Shown one piece after another: positions 1 to 8,086 of a stretch of DNA of 64,000 nucleotides. The DNA comes from Gammaproteobacteria bacterium. Lineage in GTDB: Bacteria > Pseudomonadota > Gammaproteobacteria > Arenicellales > UBA868. The stretch's first letter is position 1, and every line of letters begins with the position of its first letter. Location: assembly GCA_022450155.1 (NCBI GenBank), contig JAKUQR010000011.1, positions 38,667 to 102,666 on the forward strand, given 5' to 3'. Under the pieces are notes generated by a model, which saw nothing but the letters and a program-made list of their open reading frames with translations, was not told the DNA's origin and ran no database searches. The position numbers were made by a program, and so were the translations under genes.

Positions 1-384
1 GGACCACATCCAGACTTTGGCTTCCCGGTGAAATGGCTGTATATCGGGGACAATGACGTCGTACACATGACTACCGGCGGAGATAATGTGTCGGATGCAC
101 GAAAAAATTATCTCGGGCAACAGTCAGAAGCGGTGCATGGCTCGGGAGTTGTCGATCACATCGCATTCCGCTGTACAGGACTCGCGGAAACGTTGGCGCA
201 CTTGCGCAGAAAATCAGTCGCTGTTCAGAAAAGACGTGTCGATGATCAGGCTCTCTATCAGCTGTTTTTGTTGGATCCCAACGGGGTCAAAGTTGAGCTG
301 AATTTCGATGCTGATGAGGTCAAAGAAGTCGATCCAGAGTTACTCAGTGAAGATCTCAAAATGGCGCGAAAAGACAGTACTTGA
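1..384 (+). CDS. VOC (glyoxalase/dioxygenase fold) protein, 5' partial
   Basis: The reading frame is open from base 1, so the gene starts upstream of the window and only its last 127 codons are present. The GTG at 28 is internal, not a start. The visible half shows a vicinal-oxygen-chelate module: a DHIAFRC strand-start, a central helix, then FLLDPNGVKVELNF, where the Glu is the usual metal ligand of the second beta-alpha-beta-beta-beta unit. Members bind a divalent metal and act as lyases, isomerases or extradiol-type dioxygenases; the substrate cannot be read from this half. The next coding trace is the decayed LLM gene about 150 bases downstream on the same strand. Confidence 0.8.
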   Translation, partial: GPHPDFGFPVKWLYIGDNDVVHMTTGGDNVSDARKNYLGQQSEAVHGSGVVDHIAFRCTGLAETLAHLRRKSVAVQKRRVDDQALYQLFLLDPNGVKVELNFDADEVKEVDPELLSEDLKMARKDST

Positions 385-449
385 TACACGTCAGAAATTA
401 AACGCCAACCAGTATTGCGGACAGTGGATCAGGTGGTATTGACTGCCTG

Positions 450-465
450 CGCACAGTTTACTGTG
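450..465. repeat. Short inverted repeat (hairpin) after the VOC gene
   Basis: Perfect 6-base arms GCACAG and CTGTGC flank a TTTA loop about 65 bases after the VOC stop codon. No T-run follows on either strand, so an intrinsic terminator is not well supported. It may be a stabilising 3' hairpin. Confidence 0.3.
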
Positions 466-536
466 CAGTGCCGAGCTTATATGGCGTGAGTACTTAAATA
501 GGTATTGATTAGCACGATGAGGTTGGTTTTTTCACA

Positions 537-1459
537 ATGCCGATTCACCCAGTGGGGCGAGATTATTCGCAAACGCTGCAGGAGGATCGAGAGTTAGCAA
601 TCCTGGCCGATCAACTGGGAATTGTCGACGGCTTTTTTGTGGCTATGGTCGACAACATGGCTAAAGGCCGATTTTGATGGGAATCAGCCCTGGCGGCTTG
701 CCCTCTGATGCCGAAGCTATGGGAAATTTAGACAGCGACCGTAACGCGATGTTTCTGGAGTGCATTAATCAGGTGCTTGAGATCTGGACCAGTGAGCCGC
801 CATACAAAATCAAGGGCGAGTACTGGAATGTGGGCATTGATCGTACACAGATACCCGATATCGGGCAGGGTCGGATCCCCAGACCGTATCAGAAACCGCA
901 CCCACCTATCGTAGTGACGGCAGTCGCACCCTTTTCCAAAGGGGTCGCAGCGGCGGCGGCGCGGGGCTGGGATCCAATTTCGGCCAACTTTCTGCAACCC
1001 AAGTGGGTCAAGACACACCGGCCACAGTATGAAGAGGGCTGTGTGGCTGGAAATCGGGTCGCCGACCCTGCCAATTGGCGGGTGGCCAAAAGTATTTTTG
1101 TTGCTGACACTGAGGAGAGTGCCCGCAGCTACGCACTGGCGAAAGACGGGCCCTACTATTATTACTACAGGCCACTGTTTACCAAGCTGGCAAAAGCCGG
1201 TCGTGCTAACTTGTTTAAGACCGATCAGAAACAGGCTGATGAAGACCTGGATCTCGATACCATTGTTCGACAGTTGATCATTTTTGGAACACCACAAAGT
1301 GTCACCGAACAGCTGCTGGCTTTTCGTGACGAAGTCGGCCCGTTTGATACCTTGCTCTATGCCGGGCACGACTGGAAGGACCAGAAACTTGCTATTCGAT
1401 CCATGGAGTTAATGGCGACCGACGTGATGCCGGCGATTAACGCGGTTGTCGGAGAGTAG
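537..1459 (+). pseudogene. LLM-class flavin-dependent oxidoreductase, decayed
   Basis: Two frames carry parts of one luciferase-like monooxygenase. An ATG at 537 gives a typical LLM N-terminus (MPIHPVGRDY, then ADQLGIVDGF) but reads only 45 codons to a TGA at about 675. The second frame, from 674, continues with MGISPGGLPSDAEAMG and a normal C-terminal two-thirds to 1459 (261 codons). Family members have about 60 residues between the first helix and the segment ending in GRF, including the EHV-type strand and the LGTG flavin-site strand. Here IVDGFF is joined directly to VAMVDNMAKGRF, and a frame change follows at GRF. So there is an internal deletion plus a frameshift. The 674 ORF alone lacks the flavin-binding half and is unlikely to work. 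Confidence 0.8.
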
Positions 1460-1496
1460 CTCGGTGGGTCTTAACAGTATCGATTGAGATCGGTTG

Positions 1497-3110
1497 ATGT
1501 ATTTCCTGCAACTGACCGAGTCGCTGATTAGAGCGCAGGAAGACGATATCCTCCGGGAGGTGACCGTCGGCGATCTGCTGCGGGAGGCTGCTGTCGAGCG
1601 CGCGTCGACCACGGCCCTTCTCGAAGTCGATATGGAAGGTCAGACTGGCCGTAGCTGGACCTATAGCGAGCTACTGTCGGACAGTGAACAACTGGCACTG
1701 GCACTGGCGAGCCGGTATTCGAAAGGTGAGCGGATCACCGTTTGGGCACCCAATATTCCGGAATGGCTGTTGATCGAGTATGCGTGTGCGCTGGCGGGGC
1801 TTGTTCTGGTCACAGCAAACCCCTCTTATCAAGACAAAGAGTTGCAGTATGTGCTTGAACAATCGGGGTCGGTTGCGCTCTTCCTGGTTAAACATTATCG
1901 CGGCAATCCGATGCATGAGATTGCGCTGAAGGCTACCGAGGGCCTAGCAGCGGTTCGTGAGATTGTCGATGTGGATGATCACGCTGCACTGTTTCGAACG
2001 GGCGACAGGGTATCGGTGTTGCCGGACGTATACCCCGATGATCCCGTGCAGATTCAATATACCTCGGGTACTACGGGGTTTCCAAAAGGCGCGGTACTGG
2101 CGCACAGAAGCCTGACGAATAATGCCCGCTTCTATGCCAAGCGAGCCCTGGCGACACCTGAGTCTACCTGGGCGAATTTCATGCCCATGTTTCATACCAG
2201 TGGCTGCGCCATGATATCACTGGGCTGTCTTCAATTCGGTTGCAAGATGGTGCTGTTCAAGCTGTTTGATCCGGCAGCCATTCTGCGAATTATAGAAAGC
2301 GAGCGTATCACAGGATTCCTGGGGGTGCCCACAATGCTGGTGGCATTGCTCGAGTCGCTCAGCGTTGAGCCCGCTGACGTGTCGTCGGTCGAGATGGTGG
2401 TTTCGGGCGGTGCGATGGTCGCACCTGAACTGGTGCGCAATATTCAGCACGCTTTCAGCTGTCAGTTTGAAACTGTTTACGGGCAGACTGAAACATCCCC
2501 GCTGATCACTCAGCATCATGCCGAAGACTCCATTGATGATATCTGCAATAGCGTCGGGCAACCCATGCCTCAGACCACTGTGTCGATTCGTAGTATTGAG
2601 GAAAACAAAGTGGTGCCTTTCGATACAGTGGGTGAGATCTGCGTGCAGGGTTACTGCAACATGATCGAGTACCACGCCAATACGGAAGCGACGGTGGAAG
2701 CCATCGACAAGCAGGGTTGGCTGCACACTGGTGATCTGGGAACCATGGATTCCCGGGGTTACGTCAGGGTGACCGGCAGAGTCAAGGAGATGATCATCCG
2801 GGGAGGTGAGAATATGTTCCCGGCGGAGATCGAAAACGCGCTTCTTGAACATTCCACGGTTGCAGAAGTGGCGGTGGTGGGTCTACCTGATGATAAATGG
2901 GGAGAGATCGTGGCCTGTTTTGTTCGTGCGGCGACTGACGAGGCGATCGATCCACAGGATCTGCATGCCCACTGCCGGCAGAATCTGTCACCCCAGAAAA
3001 CGCCAGTGCTGTGGATTCAGGTAGAAGCTTTTCCGCTGACAGGGTCTGGCAAGATCCGGAAGTTTGAACTGCGAAAGCGGTATCTGGCCGGTGAATATGA
3101 ATCCCTGTGA
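1497..3110 (+). CDS. AMP-dependent acyl-CoA synthetase/ligase
   Basis: A 537-residue ANL-superfamily enzyme that activates a carboxylic acid as acyl-AMP and transfers it to CoA. All core motifs are visible: P-loop YTSGTTGFPKGAV (near residue 185), YGQTETSP, the GWLHTGDLGTMDSRGYVRVTGR hinge region shown here in part as HTGDLG and VTGR, the MIIRGGENMFPAEIE segment, and the catalytic Lys in GSGKIRK near the C-terminus. Length is normal for medium/long-chain ligases (fadD-like). ATG 1497 is preferred to the in-frame TTG 1494; a later start is possible because the first 15 residues are not typical. It lies 47 bases before the GcvT/DmdA-like gene and probably shares its transcript. Substrate unknown. 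Confidence 0.9.
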   Translation: MYFLQLTESLIRAQEDDILREVTVGDLLREAAVERASTTALLEVDMEGQTGRSWTYSELLSDSEQLALALASRYSKGERITVWAPNIPEWLLIEYACALAGLVLVTANPSYQDKELQYVLEQSGSVALFLVKHYRGNPMHEIALKATEGLAAVREIVDVDDHAALFRTGDRVSVLPDVYPDDPVQIQYTSGTTGFPKGAVLAHRSLTNNARFYAKRALATPESTWANFMPMFHTSGCAMISLGCLQFGCKMVLFKLFDPAAILRIIESERITGFLGVPTMLVALLESLSVEPADVSSVEMVVSGGAMVAPELVRNIQHAFSCQFETVYGQTETSPLITQHHAEDSIDDICNSVGQPMPQTTVSIRSIEENKVVPFDTVGEICVQGYCNMIEYHANTEATVEAIDKQGWLHTGDLGTMDSRGYVRVTGRVKEMIIRGGENMFPAEIENALLEHSTVAEVAVVGLPDDKWGEIVACFVRAATDEAIDPQDLHAHCRQNLSPQKTPVLWIQVEAFPLTGSGKIRKFELRKRYLAGEYESL

Positions 3111-3156
3111 ATCGAACCCGCGCTGAACAGCAGGCAGAACTATCCCGCTATCAAAC

Positions 3157-4359
3157 ATGAAAAAAGCCGACGCCAACAGACAAAAACTGAGTTATGCCGA
3201 TTCTCACTCGGTTGTCCGTCTGTCTTCCAAGCGGTTTGAACAGTCGCCGTACAGTGATAAATATGTCAACGAGCAGACGGTTTTTGGTCTGTACAGCAAC
3301 CGTTTTTATCCATTGACGCTTGGCGGTAATGCTATCGATGATTACTGGCGGCTGCGTCAAAGCGTCGTCCTTTACGATGTGCCGGAGAAGCCGTTGGAGA
3401 TTTCCGGTCCTGATGCGGTCAATCTCCTGGAGCGGGTGTTAACTCGCAGGATCGACAACCTGAAATGCTGGCGTGCGCGCTATGCCATCGCCTGTACGCC
3501 GCAGGGCGGCATACTGATGGATGGCGTGGTCATACGGCTGGCGGAAGATCGATTCTGGTATGTGATTGCCAACGGTGAATTTGAATCGTGGTTGTTGGCT
3601 TTTTCCGAGGGTCTGGACGTTGCTGTGACCGATCCTGGGTCTAGGGTATTGCAGATTCAGGGCCCGAAATCGATGGCTGTTCTGAGCAAAGCTGCAGCAG
3701 ATCAGCACGCCGGTGAGTTGCGGTATTTTCACGCAGGTATGTTCAATCTGGGTGGACAGGAGGTTCTGGTTTCCCGTACGGGCTGGACCGGAGAGATGGG
3801 ATTTGAAATCTACAGCCGCCCCCACATCGATCACAGTGCGCTGTGGGATAATCTGATGGCCAGTGGCAGGGACCATGGGATGACCTATGCCAGCGCAGAG
3901 TCCATGGGCATTCGCCGAATCGAGGCGGGCATTCTGGACAATGGTACAGATATGGACCGCGGGATGACGCCGTTTGCAGCCGGACTTGAAGCATTCGTGG
4001 ATTTTTCCAAACCTGATTTTGTTGGTCGAGATGCTCTGAAACAGGCGGAACGAACATGTCTTTTGTTTGGGCTCGTCTGTGATTCGGTAGCGCCGCGGGC
4101 GGGACTGCCCGTGTTCCAGAGTGATGCGCAAGTTGGTCAGGTCACAACCGGTGATTGGTCGCCGACCCTGAACACAGGTATCGGCTACGTTCGATTTGAT
4201 GATATCGATTCTGTTCAGGGTAACTGGCTCGGCCAGAAGCTAATTCTGGGCGACCTCGACAGTGGGCGTCATGACTGCGAAATCGTTCCGTTGCCGTTTT
4301 ACGATCGCGTAAAGAAAATTCCCCGGGGATTAGGCAGTGCTGAACTGAGTCAGGAGTAG
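3157..4359 (+). CDS. GcvT/DmdA-like folate-dependent aminomethyltransferase
   Basis: A 400-residue member of the GcvT fold, which moves a one-carbon unit from a substrate to tetrahydrofolate. The N-terminus has DDYWRLRQSVVLYDV followed by EISGPDAVNLLERVLTR, the middle has LQIQGPKS and VSRTGWTGEMGFEIY, and the C-terminal half has RRIEAGILDNGTDMDRGMTP and VGRDAL. The DYWRLR and NGTDMDRGMTPF segments resemble dimethylsulfoniopropionate demethylase (DmdA) more than glycine-cleavage T protein. DmdA itself is not proven: its substrate residues cannot be judged by eye and no DMSP-linked gene is adjacent. The neighbouring TMADH-type flavoprotein suggests demethylation of an N-methyl compound. Start ATG at 3157. 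Confidence 0.8.
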   Translation: MKKADANRQKLSYADSHSVVRLSSKRFEQSPYSDKYVNEQTVFGLYSNRFYPLTLGGNAIDDYWRLRQSVVLYDVPEKPLEISGPDAVNLLERVLTRRIDNLKCWRARYAIACTPQGGILMDGVVIRLAEDRFWYVIANGEFESWLLAFSEGLDVAVTDPGSRVLQIQGPKSMAVLSKAAADQHAGELRYFHAGMFNLGGQEVLVSRTGWTGEMGFEIYSRPHIDHSALWDNLMASGRDHGMTYASAESMGIRRIEAGILDNGTDMDRGMTPFAAGLEAFVDFSKPDFVGRDALKQAERTCLLFGLVCDSVAPRAGLPVFQSDAQVGQVTTGDWSPTLNTGIGYVRFDDIDSVQGNWLGQKLILGDLDSGRHDCEIVPLPFYDRVKKIPRGLGSAELSQE

Positions 4360-4365
4360 GTGTAC

Positions 4366-4602
4366 ATGACCGATATTCTGATTAGACCCGTCGTGGATAG
4401 CGACGAGCTTGATTGGCGCAGACTCTGGGCCTGCTATCTGGAGCTTTATGAAGCAACCGCCGCCGAAGCGATCTACGCGGCTGCCGATGAGGCGGGTTGT
4501 CCTTCGGTATACTGGTTGACACAGCACCTTAACGAGGCGGGCAGGGGCCCTTACGATCGTATCGGGTGGTTGACGCCATTTATCCGCTATAACCGCGAGT
4601 AA
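4366..4602 (+). pseudogene. GNAT N-acetyltransferase with internal deletion
   Basis: The 78-codon frame begins like a full GNAT enzyme (ILIRPVVDSDELDWRRLW, CYLELYE) and ends like one (EAIYAAADEAGCPSVYWLTQ, then RIGWLTPFIRYNR). GNAT relatives of this type are about 145-150 residues. The central strands and the acetyl-CoA pyrophosphate loop (R/Q-x-x-G-x-G/A) are missing, so AEAIYA joins the first helix directly to the C-terminal helix. The deletion keeps the frame. The product should not bind acetyl-CoA. ATG 4366 is used; the in-frame GTG 4360 abuts the previous stop. It sits between the GcvT-like and TMADH-like genes, 31 bases before the latter. Confidence 0.75.
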
Positions 4603-4633
4603 ATTAGCCAACGCCTGAATACGCAGTATCCGT

Positions 4634-6697
4634 ATGATCCAAGCACAAGATCCATATGCAGTGTTATTTGAGCCGGTCAAGATCGGACCACTGACTGCGC
4701 GTAACCGGTTTTACCAGGTACCGCACTGTACCGGCGCGGGTCGGAACTATCCGTCTGTCAGCGCCCATATCCGCGCCACCAACGCCGAAGGCGGATGGGC
4801 TGTGGTGAGCACTGAGCAGTGTGATATTCACTACAGTGCCGACATGCGCTCCCAGGTACGGTTGTGGGATGAGCGCGATATCCCGTTTCATGCACGCATG
4901 ACCGACCTGGTGCACCAGCACGGTGCCCTGGCAGCGTGCGAGCTGGTTCACAACGGCAGTTACTCGCCCAACCATATCGGACGGGAGATCCCCCTTTCAC
5001 CAGTCAACACACCAGTTCAGGGTCCATATCCTGTGCACGCAAGGGCAATGGATAAGCGTGACATCGCCAGTTTCCGCCAATGGCACCGGCGCGCTGCCCG
5101 ACTGGCCAAGCAGGCCGGGTTTGATATCGTTTATGTCTATGCCGGTCATGACATTACCCTGCTGTTAGAGTTTCTCTCGCCACGGATCAATACGCGCAGT
5201 GATGAGTATGGCGGCAGTGTTGAAAACCGGGTCCGACTGTTCCGAGAGTGCATTGAAGAGGTGCGAGACGAAGTCGGCGACACCTGTGCCGTGGCGGTGC
5301 GGTTGGCAGTCGATGAACTGCTTGGCGACAAAGGCATCACCTCTGCGGGGGACGGCCGTGAGATCATTGAAATTCTCGCAGAGTTGCCCGATCTGTGGGA
5401 TGTCAATGTGAGCGACTGGAACAACGATTCCATGACTTCCCGTTTTGCAGAGGAAGGTTACCAGGAGCCGTACGTCGACTTCGTAAAATCGGTGACCAGC
5501 AAACCCGTGGTCGGGGTAGGTCGGTTTACGTCGCCGGATACCATGGTGTCGCAGATCAAGCGAGGTGTGCTCGACTTCATCGGCGCAGCCCGTCCGGCTA
5601 TTGCTGACCCATTCCTTCCCAACAAAATCGAGCAGAACCGTCCCGACGATATCCGCGAATGTATCGGCTGCAACATCTGCGTTTCCGGTAACAACCTGAA
5701 CACACCCATGCGCTGTACCCAGAACCCGACCCGAAGCGAAGAATGGCGCCGGGGCTGGCATCCCGAGCGCATCCCTGCCAAAGATACGGACGACAGCGTT
5801 TTGGTGGTGGGTGCCGGCCCGGCCGGGCTGGAAGCCGCCCGTGCTTTTGGCCAGCGCGGTTACGACGTGATGCTGGCAGAAGCCACCCGAGACCTGGGCG
5901 GGCGGGTCACCCGGGAGACCACGTTTCCAGGGCTTTCGACCTGGGCCCGGGTCAGAGACTGGCGGACTGGGCAGATCGAAAAGATGCCCAATGTTGCGGT
6001 CTACCGGGAAAGCCAGATGAATGCAGCGGCTGTATTCGAAACTCGCTGCAGCCTAGTGGTAGTGGCGACCGGGGCGACCTGGCGCCGGGATGGATTCGGC
6101 CGTACGGACAGGGCCATGGTGCCGGGAGCTGATCGTGGTAACGTCTATACGCCAGATGACATCATGAACGGTGCTGAACCCGAAGGCCCAGTAGTCGTTT
6201 TCGATGATGATCATTACTACATGGGCGGTGTAATTTCGGAGCGATTGCGGGCCCTGGGAACGGAAGTCGTTCTGGTGACGCCTGAAGTAGTTGCGTCGGC
6301 ATTTACGACTTACACCCTCGAGCAGAGTCGGGTCCAGGCCCGACTCATGGAGGCCGGCATTCGGATTGTTGCCGCCCACAGCCTGGTCAGTATTGGCGCT
6401 GATGTGGTTGAGTTACGGTGTACCTATACCGACCGGGTCTCGTCTATTGCCTGTACATCGGTGGTCCTGGTCACTGCACTGACGGCCAACGATGCTCTCT
6501 ATACCGATCTCGTTCAGACAGAGGTGGCCGATGGTGATGGCGAGCCCCGACGGATTGTCCGAATTGGAGACTGCTATGCACCGGGCACCATCGCGGCTGC
6601 AGTCTGGTCGGGACATCGGTGTGCGCGTGAGCCCTTCGCCGAGATCACCGACGAGGTGCCTTTCAGACTAGAGCGTGTCGAAATCGCTGATGGCTGA
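4634..6697 (+). CDS. Trimethylamine/dimethylamine dehydrogenase-family iron-sulfur flavoprotein
   Basis: A 687-residue old-yellow-enzyme/TMADH-type protein: an FMN TIM barrel (1-335), a 4Fe-4S motif with Cys343, Cys346, Cys349 and Cys361 (CIGCNIC plus RCTQNP), then a nucleotide-binding half starting at GAGPAG (393-398). Cys32 in FYQVPHC matches the TMADH cysteine that binds FMN covalently. Tyr169 and His172 (VYVYAGH) match the catalytic pair. The residue equivalent to TMADH Tyr60 is Gln62 (TEQC), as reported for dimethylamine dehydrogenase. The TMADH Trp355 region reads VSGNNLN, with no Trp. Such enzymes oxidatively demethylate secondary or tertiary amines and pass electrons to ETF. The substrate is probably a small N-methyl or secondary amine; that part is inference. 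It overlaps the next gene by 8 bases. Confidence 0.88.
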   Translation: MIQAQDPYAVLFEPVKIGPLTARNRFYQVPHCTGAGRNYPSVSAHIRATNAEGGWAVVSTEQCDIHYSADMRSQVRLWDERDIPFHARMTDLVHQHGALAACELVHNGSYSPNHIGREIPLSPVNTPVQGPYPVHARAMDKRDIASFRQWHRRAARLAKQAGFDIVYVYAGHDITLLLEFLSPRINTRSDEYGGSVENRVRLFRECIEEVRDEVGDTCAVAVRLAVDELLGDKGITSAGDGREIIEILAELPDLWDVNVSDWNNDSMTSRFAEEGYQEPYVDFVKSVTSKPVVGVGRFTSPDTMVSQIKRGVLDFIGAARPAIADPFLPNKIEQNRPDDIRECIGCNICVSGNNLNTPMRCTQNPTRSEEWRRGWHPERIPAKDTDDSVLVVGAGPAGLEAARAFGQRGYDVMLAEATRDLGGRVTRETTFPGLSTWARVRDWRTGQIEKMPNVAVYRESQMNAAAVFETRCSLVVVATGATWRRDGFGRTDRAMVPGADRGNVYTPDDIMNGAEPEGPVVVFDDDHYYMGGVISERLRALGTEVVLVTPEVVASAFTTYTLEQSRVQARLMEAGIRIVAAHSLVSIGADVVELRCTYTDRVSSIACTSVVLVTALTANDALYTDLVQTEVADGDGEPRRIVRIGDCYAPGTIAAAVWSGHRCAREPFAEITDEVPFRLERVEIADG

Positions 6698-7808
6698 TCA
6701 GCAGAACGCTATCGACCAGTACATCGGTGCCGGAAAAGAGGTACTAGATACGCCAGTACTGCTGCTGGACCTGGATGTCCTTGAACGGAACATCCTGAAA
6801 ATGAGCAAAACAATTATTGGTGAGGCCGGCGTCGGTTGGCGACCCCACACCAAGGCCATGAAGAACCCTGATCTCGCCCGCTTGTGTCTTGACGCGGGTG
6901 CTCACGGTGTAACGTGCGCCAAACTGGGTGAGGCCGAAGTGATGGCCGACGGTGGGATCACGGACATTCTCGTCGCCAACGAGATTGTCGGCGCGAAGAA
7001 AATCGCCCGTCTCGTCGACCTGTGCAAACGGGCAGATATCATGGTCTGTGTAGACCAGCTGGACAATGCCCAGCAGATCGACAAGGCAGCTCGTGCTGCT
7101 GGTGTACGACCCCGGGTGCTGGTAGAAGTCGATGTGGGCATGGGCCGCGCAGGTATTCAGCCCGGCGCTGCTGCGGTCGAACTGGCAAGCCAGGTTTCAG
7201 GGCTTGGAAACATTCGGTTTGTCGGTCTTCAGACCTGGGAGTCTCACACCGTGGCGATTTCGGACACGGATGAAAAAAAACGTCAGATTCTAATAGCGCT
7301 TTCTCAGTTGAACGACACTGCCGAGCGTATCCGATGCACAGGTATACCCGTCGACATCGTGAGTTGCGGGGGCAGCGGCACCTATTGGATCAGCGCGTTT
7401 GCGCCGGGAATCACTGAGATTGAAGCCGGCGGAGGGATCTATGGTTGTGTCCGTTATCGCAAGAGTTTTGGCGTAGAGGTCGAATCGGCTCTGACGGTAC
7501 TGTCGACGGTGACCAGCCGCCCCACTGCAGATCGAATCATCTGTGATGCCGGATTCAAAGCCACTGGCAATGTATCGCCGGATCCGGAACTGCGGAATAT
7601 TTCAGATTGTGCGTCAATCAAATTCTCCGCCGAGCACGGTATTATCACTTTGTCAAAAGGGACACCGCAGCCGCGGGTCGGTGACACCATTGAATTTGTG
7701 CCTGGTTACTCGGACTCGGCGATATTTCTTCACGAATATCTCTACGGTGTCCGTGACGGTCTTGTTGAAACGGTATGGCCGGTCATCGGCCGCGGTAAGC
7801 TGCAATAA
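6690..7808 (+). CDS. DSD1/D-threonine-aldolase-family PLP enzyme
   Basis: A 372-residue fold-type III PLP enzyme: alanine-racemase-like barrel with the Schiff-base Lys55 in WRPHTKAMKNP, glycine-rich phosphate-binding SCGGSGTYW, and a C-terminal beta domain. Relatives are D-threonine aldolase, D-serine dehydratase and hydroxyaspartate lyases. These carry a metal site near the C-terminus, a His and a Cys/Asp in a P-x-H-x-C/D motif. Here the segment reads PGYSDSAIF, with neither residue, so the usual metal-assisted chemistry is doubtful. ATG 6690 overlaps the upstream flavoprotein by 8 bases and is chosen over GTG 6675; the tight overlap implies translational coupling and a shared pathway. Confidence 0.82.
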   Translation: MADQQNAIDQYIGAGKEVLDTPVLLLDLDVLERNILKMSKTIIGEAGVGWRPHTKAMKNPDLARLCLDAGAHGVTCAKLGEAEVMADGGITDILVANEIVGAKKIARLVDLCKRADIMVCVDQLDNAQQIDKAARAAGVRPRVLVEVDVGMGRAGIQPGAAAVELASQVSGLGNIRFVGLQTWESHTVAISDTDEKKRQILIALSQLNDTAERIRCTGIPVDIVSCGGSGTYWISAFAPGITEIEAGGGIYGCVRYRKSFGVEVESALTVLSTVTSRPTADRIICDAGFKATGNVSPDPELRNISDCASIKFSAEHGIITLSKGTPQPRVGDTIEFVPGYSDSAIFLHEYLYGVRDGLVETVWPVIGRGKLQ

Positions 7809-7818
7809 ACGACAGCGG

Positions 7819-8037
7819 CTAAGGGGAAGAAGTACTGAGGTCAGGCTGGTCTTGTTGCTCGATGACATAGACCCGATCGACATAACCCTCGATAAAGGCG
7901 TCCTTCTCGTAATGCGGCCCGATTTTCTCTGCGACTCGGATCGACCGGGTGTTGTTTGGATCGATCGTTGATACCATCCGTTTCAGACCCACCACGGTGA
8001 AGCCGTACTCCTGTATGGCTTGGACAGCTACGGACAA
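7819..8037 (-). pseudogene. GNAT acetyltransferase, C-terminal remnant
   Basis: Only the last 72 codons of a GNAT gene remain. The segment AIQEYGFTVVGLKRMVSTID, then NNTRSIRVAEKIG, then DAFIEGYVDRVYVIE is the standard alpha4-beta6-beta7 end of RimJ/RimL-type acetyltransferases. The N-terminal 90-100 residues, including the acetyl-CoA loop, are absent upstream on this strand: the preceding bases (8038-8086) carry no coding trace. It lies between the convergent PLP-enzyme and amidohydrolase genes. The expected Lys-Tyr-Glu pattern is partly eroded (IGPHYEKDAF). Confidence 0.7.
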
Positions 8038-8086
8038 GTCGCTTCGTTGCGCTGATTATTGTTGTTATGGAATAGGACTGGTCGGT

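Noticed and set aside
3439..4131. Long antisense ORF opposite the GcvT/DmdA-like gene
   Set aside because: Shadow of a clear gene; no recognisable motifs.
4366..4602. GNAT frame as a genuine short protein
   Set aside because: It keeps two separated parts of a normal GNAT and lacks the acetyl-CoA loop, so a deletion is more likely than a small functional enzyme.
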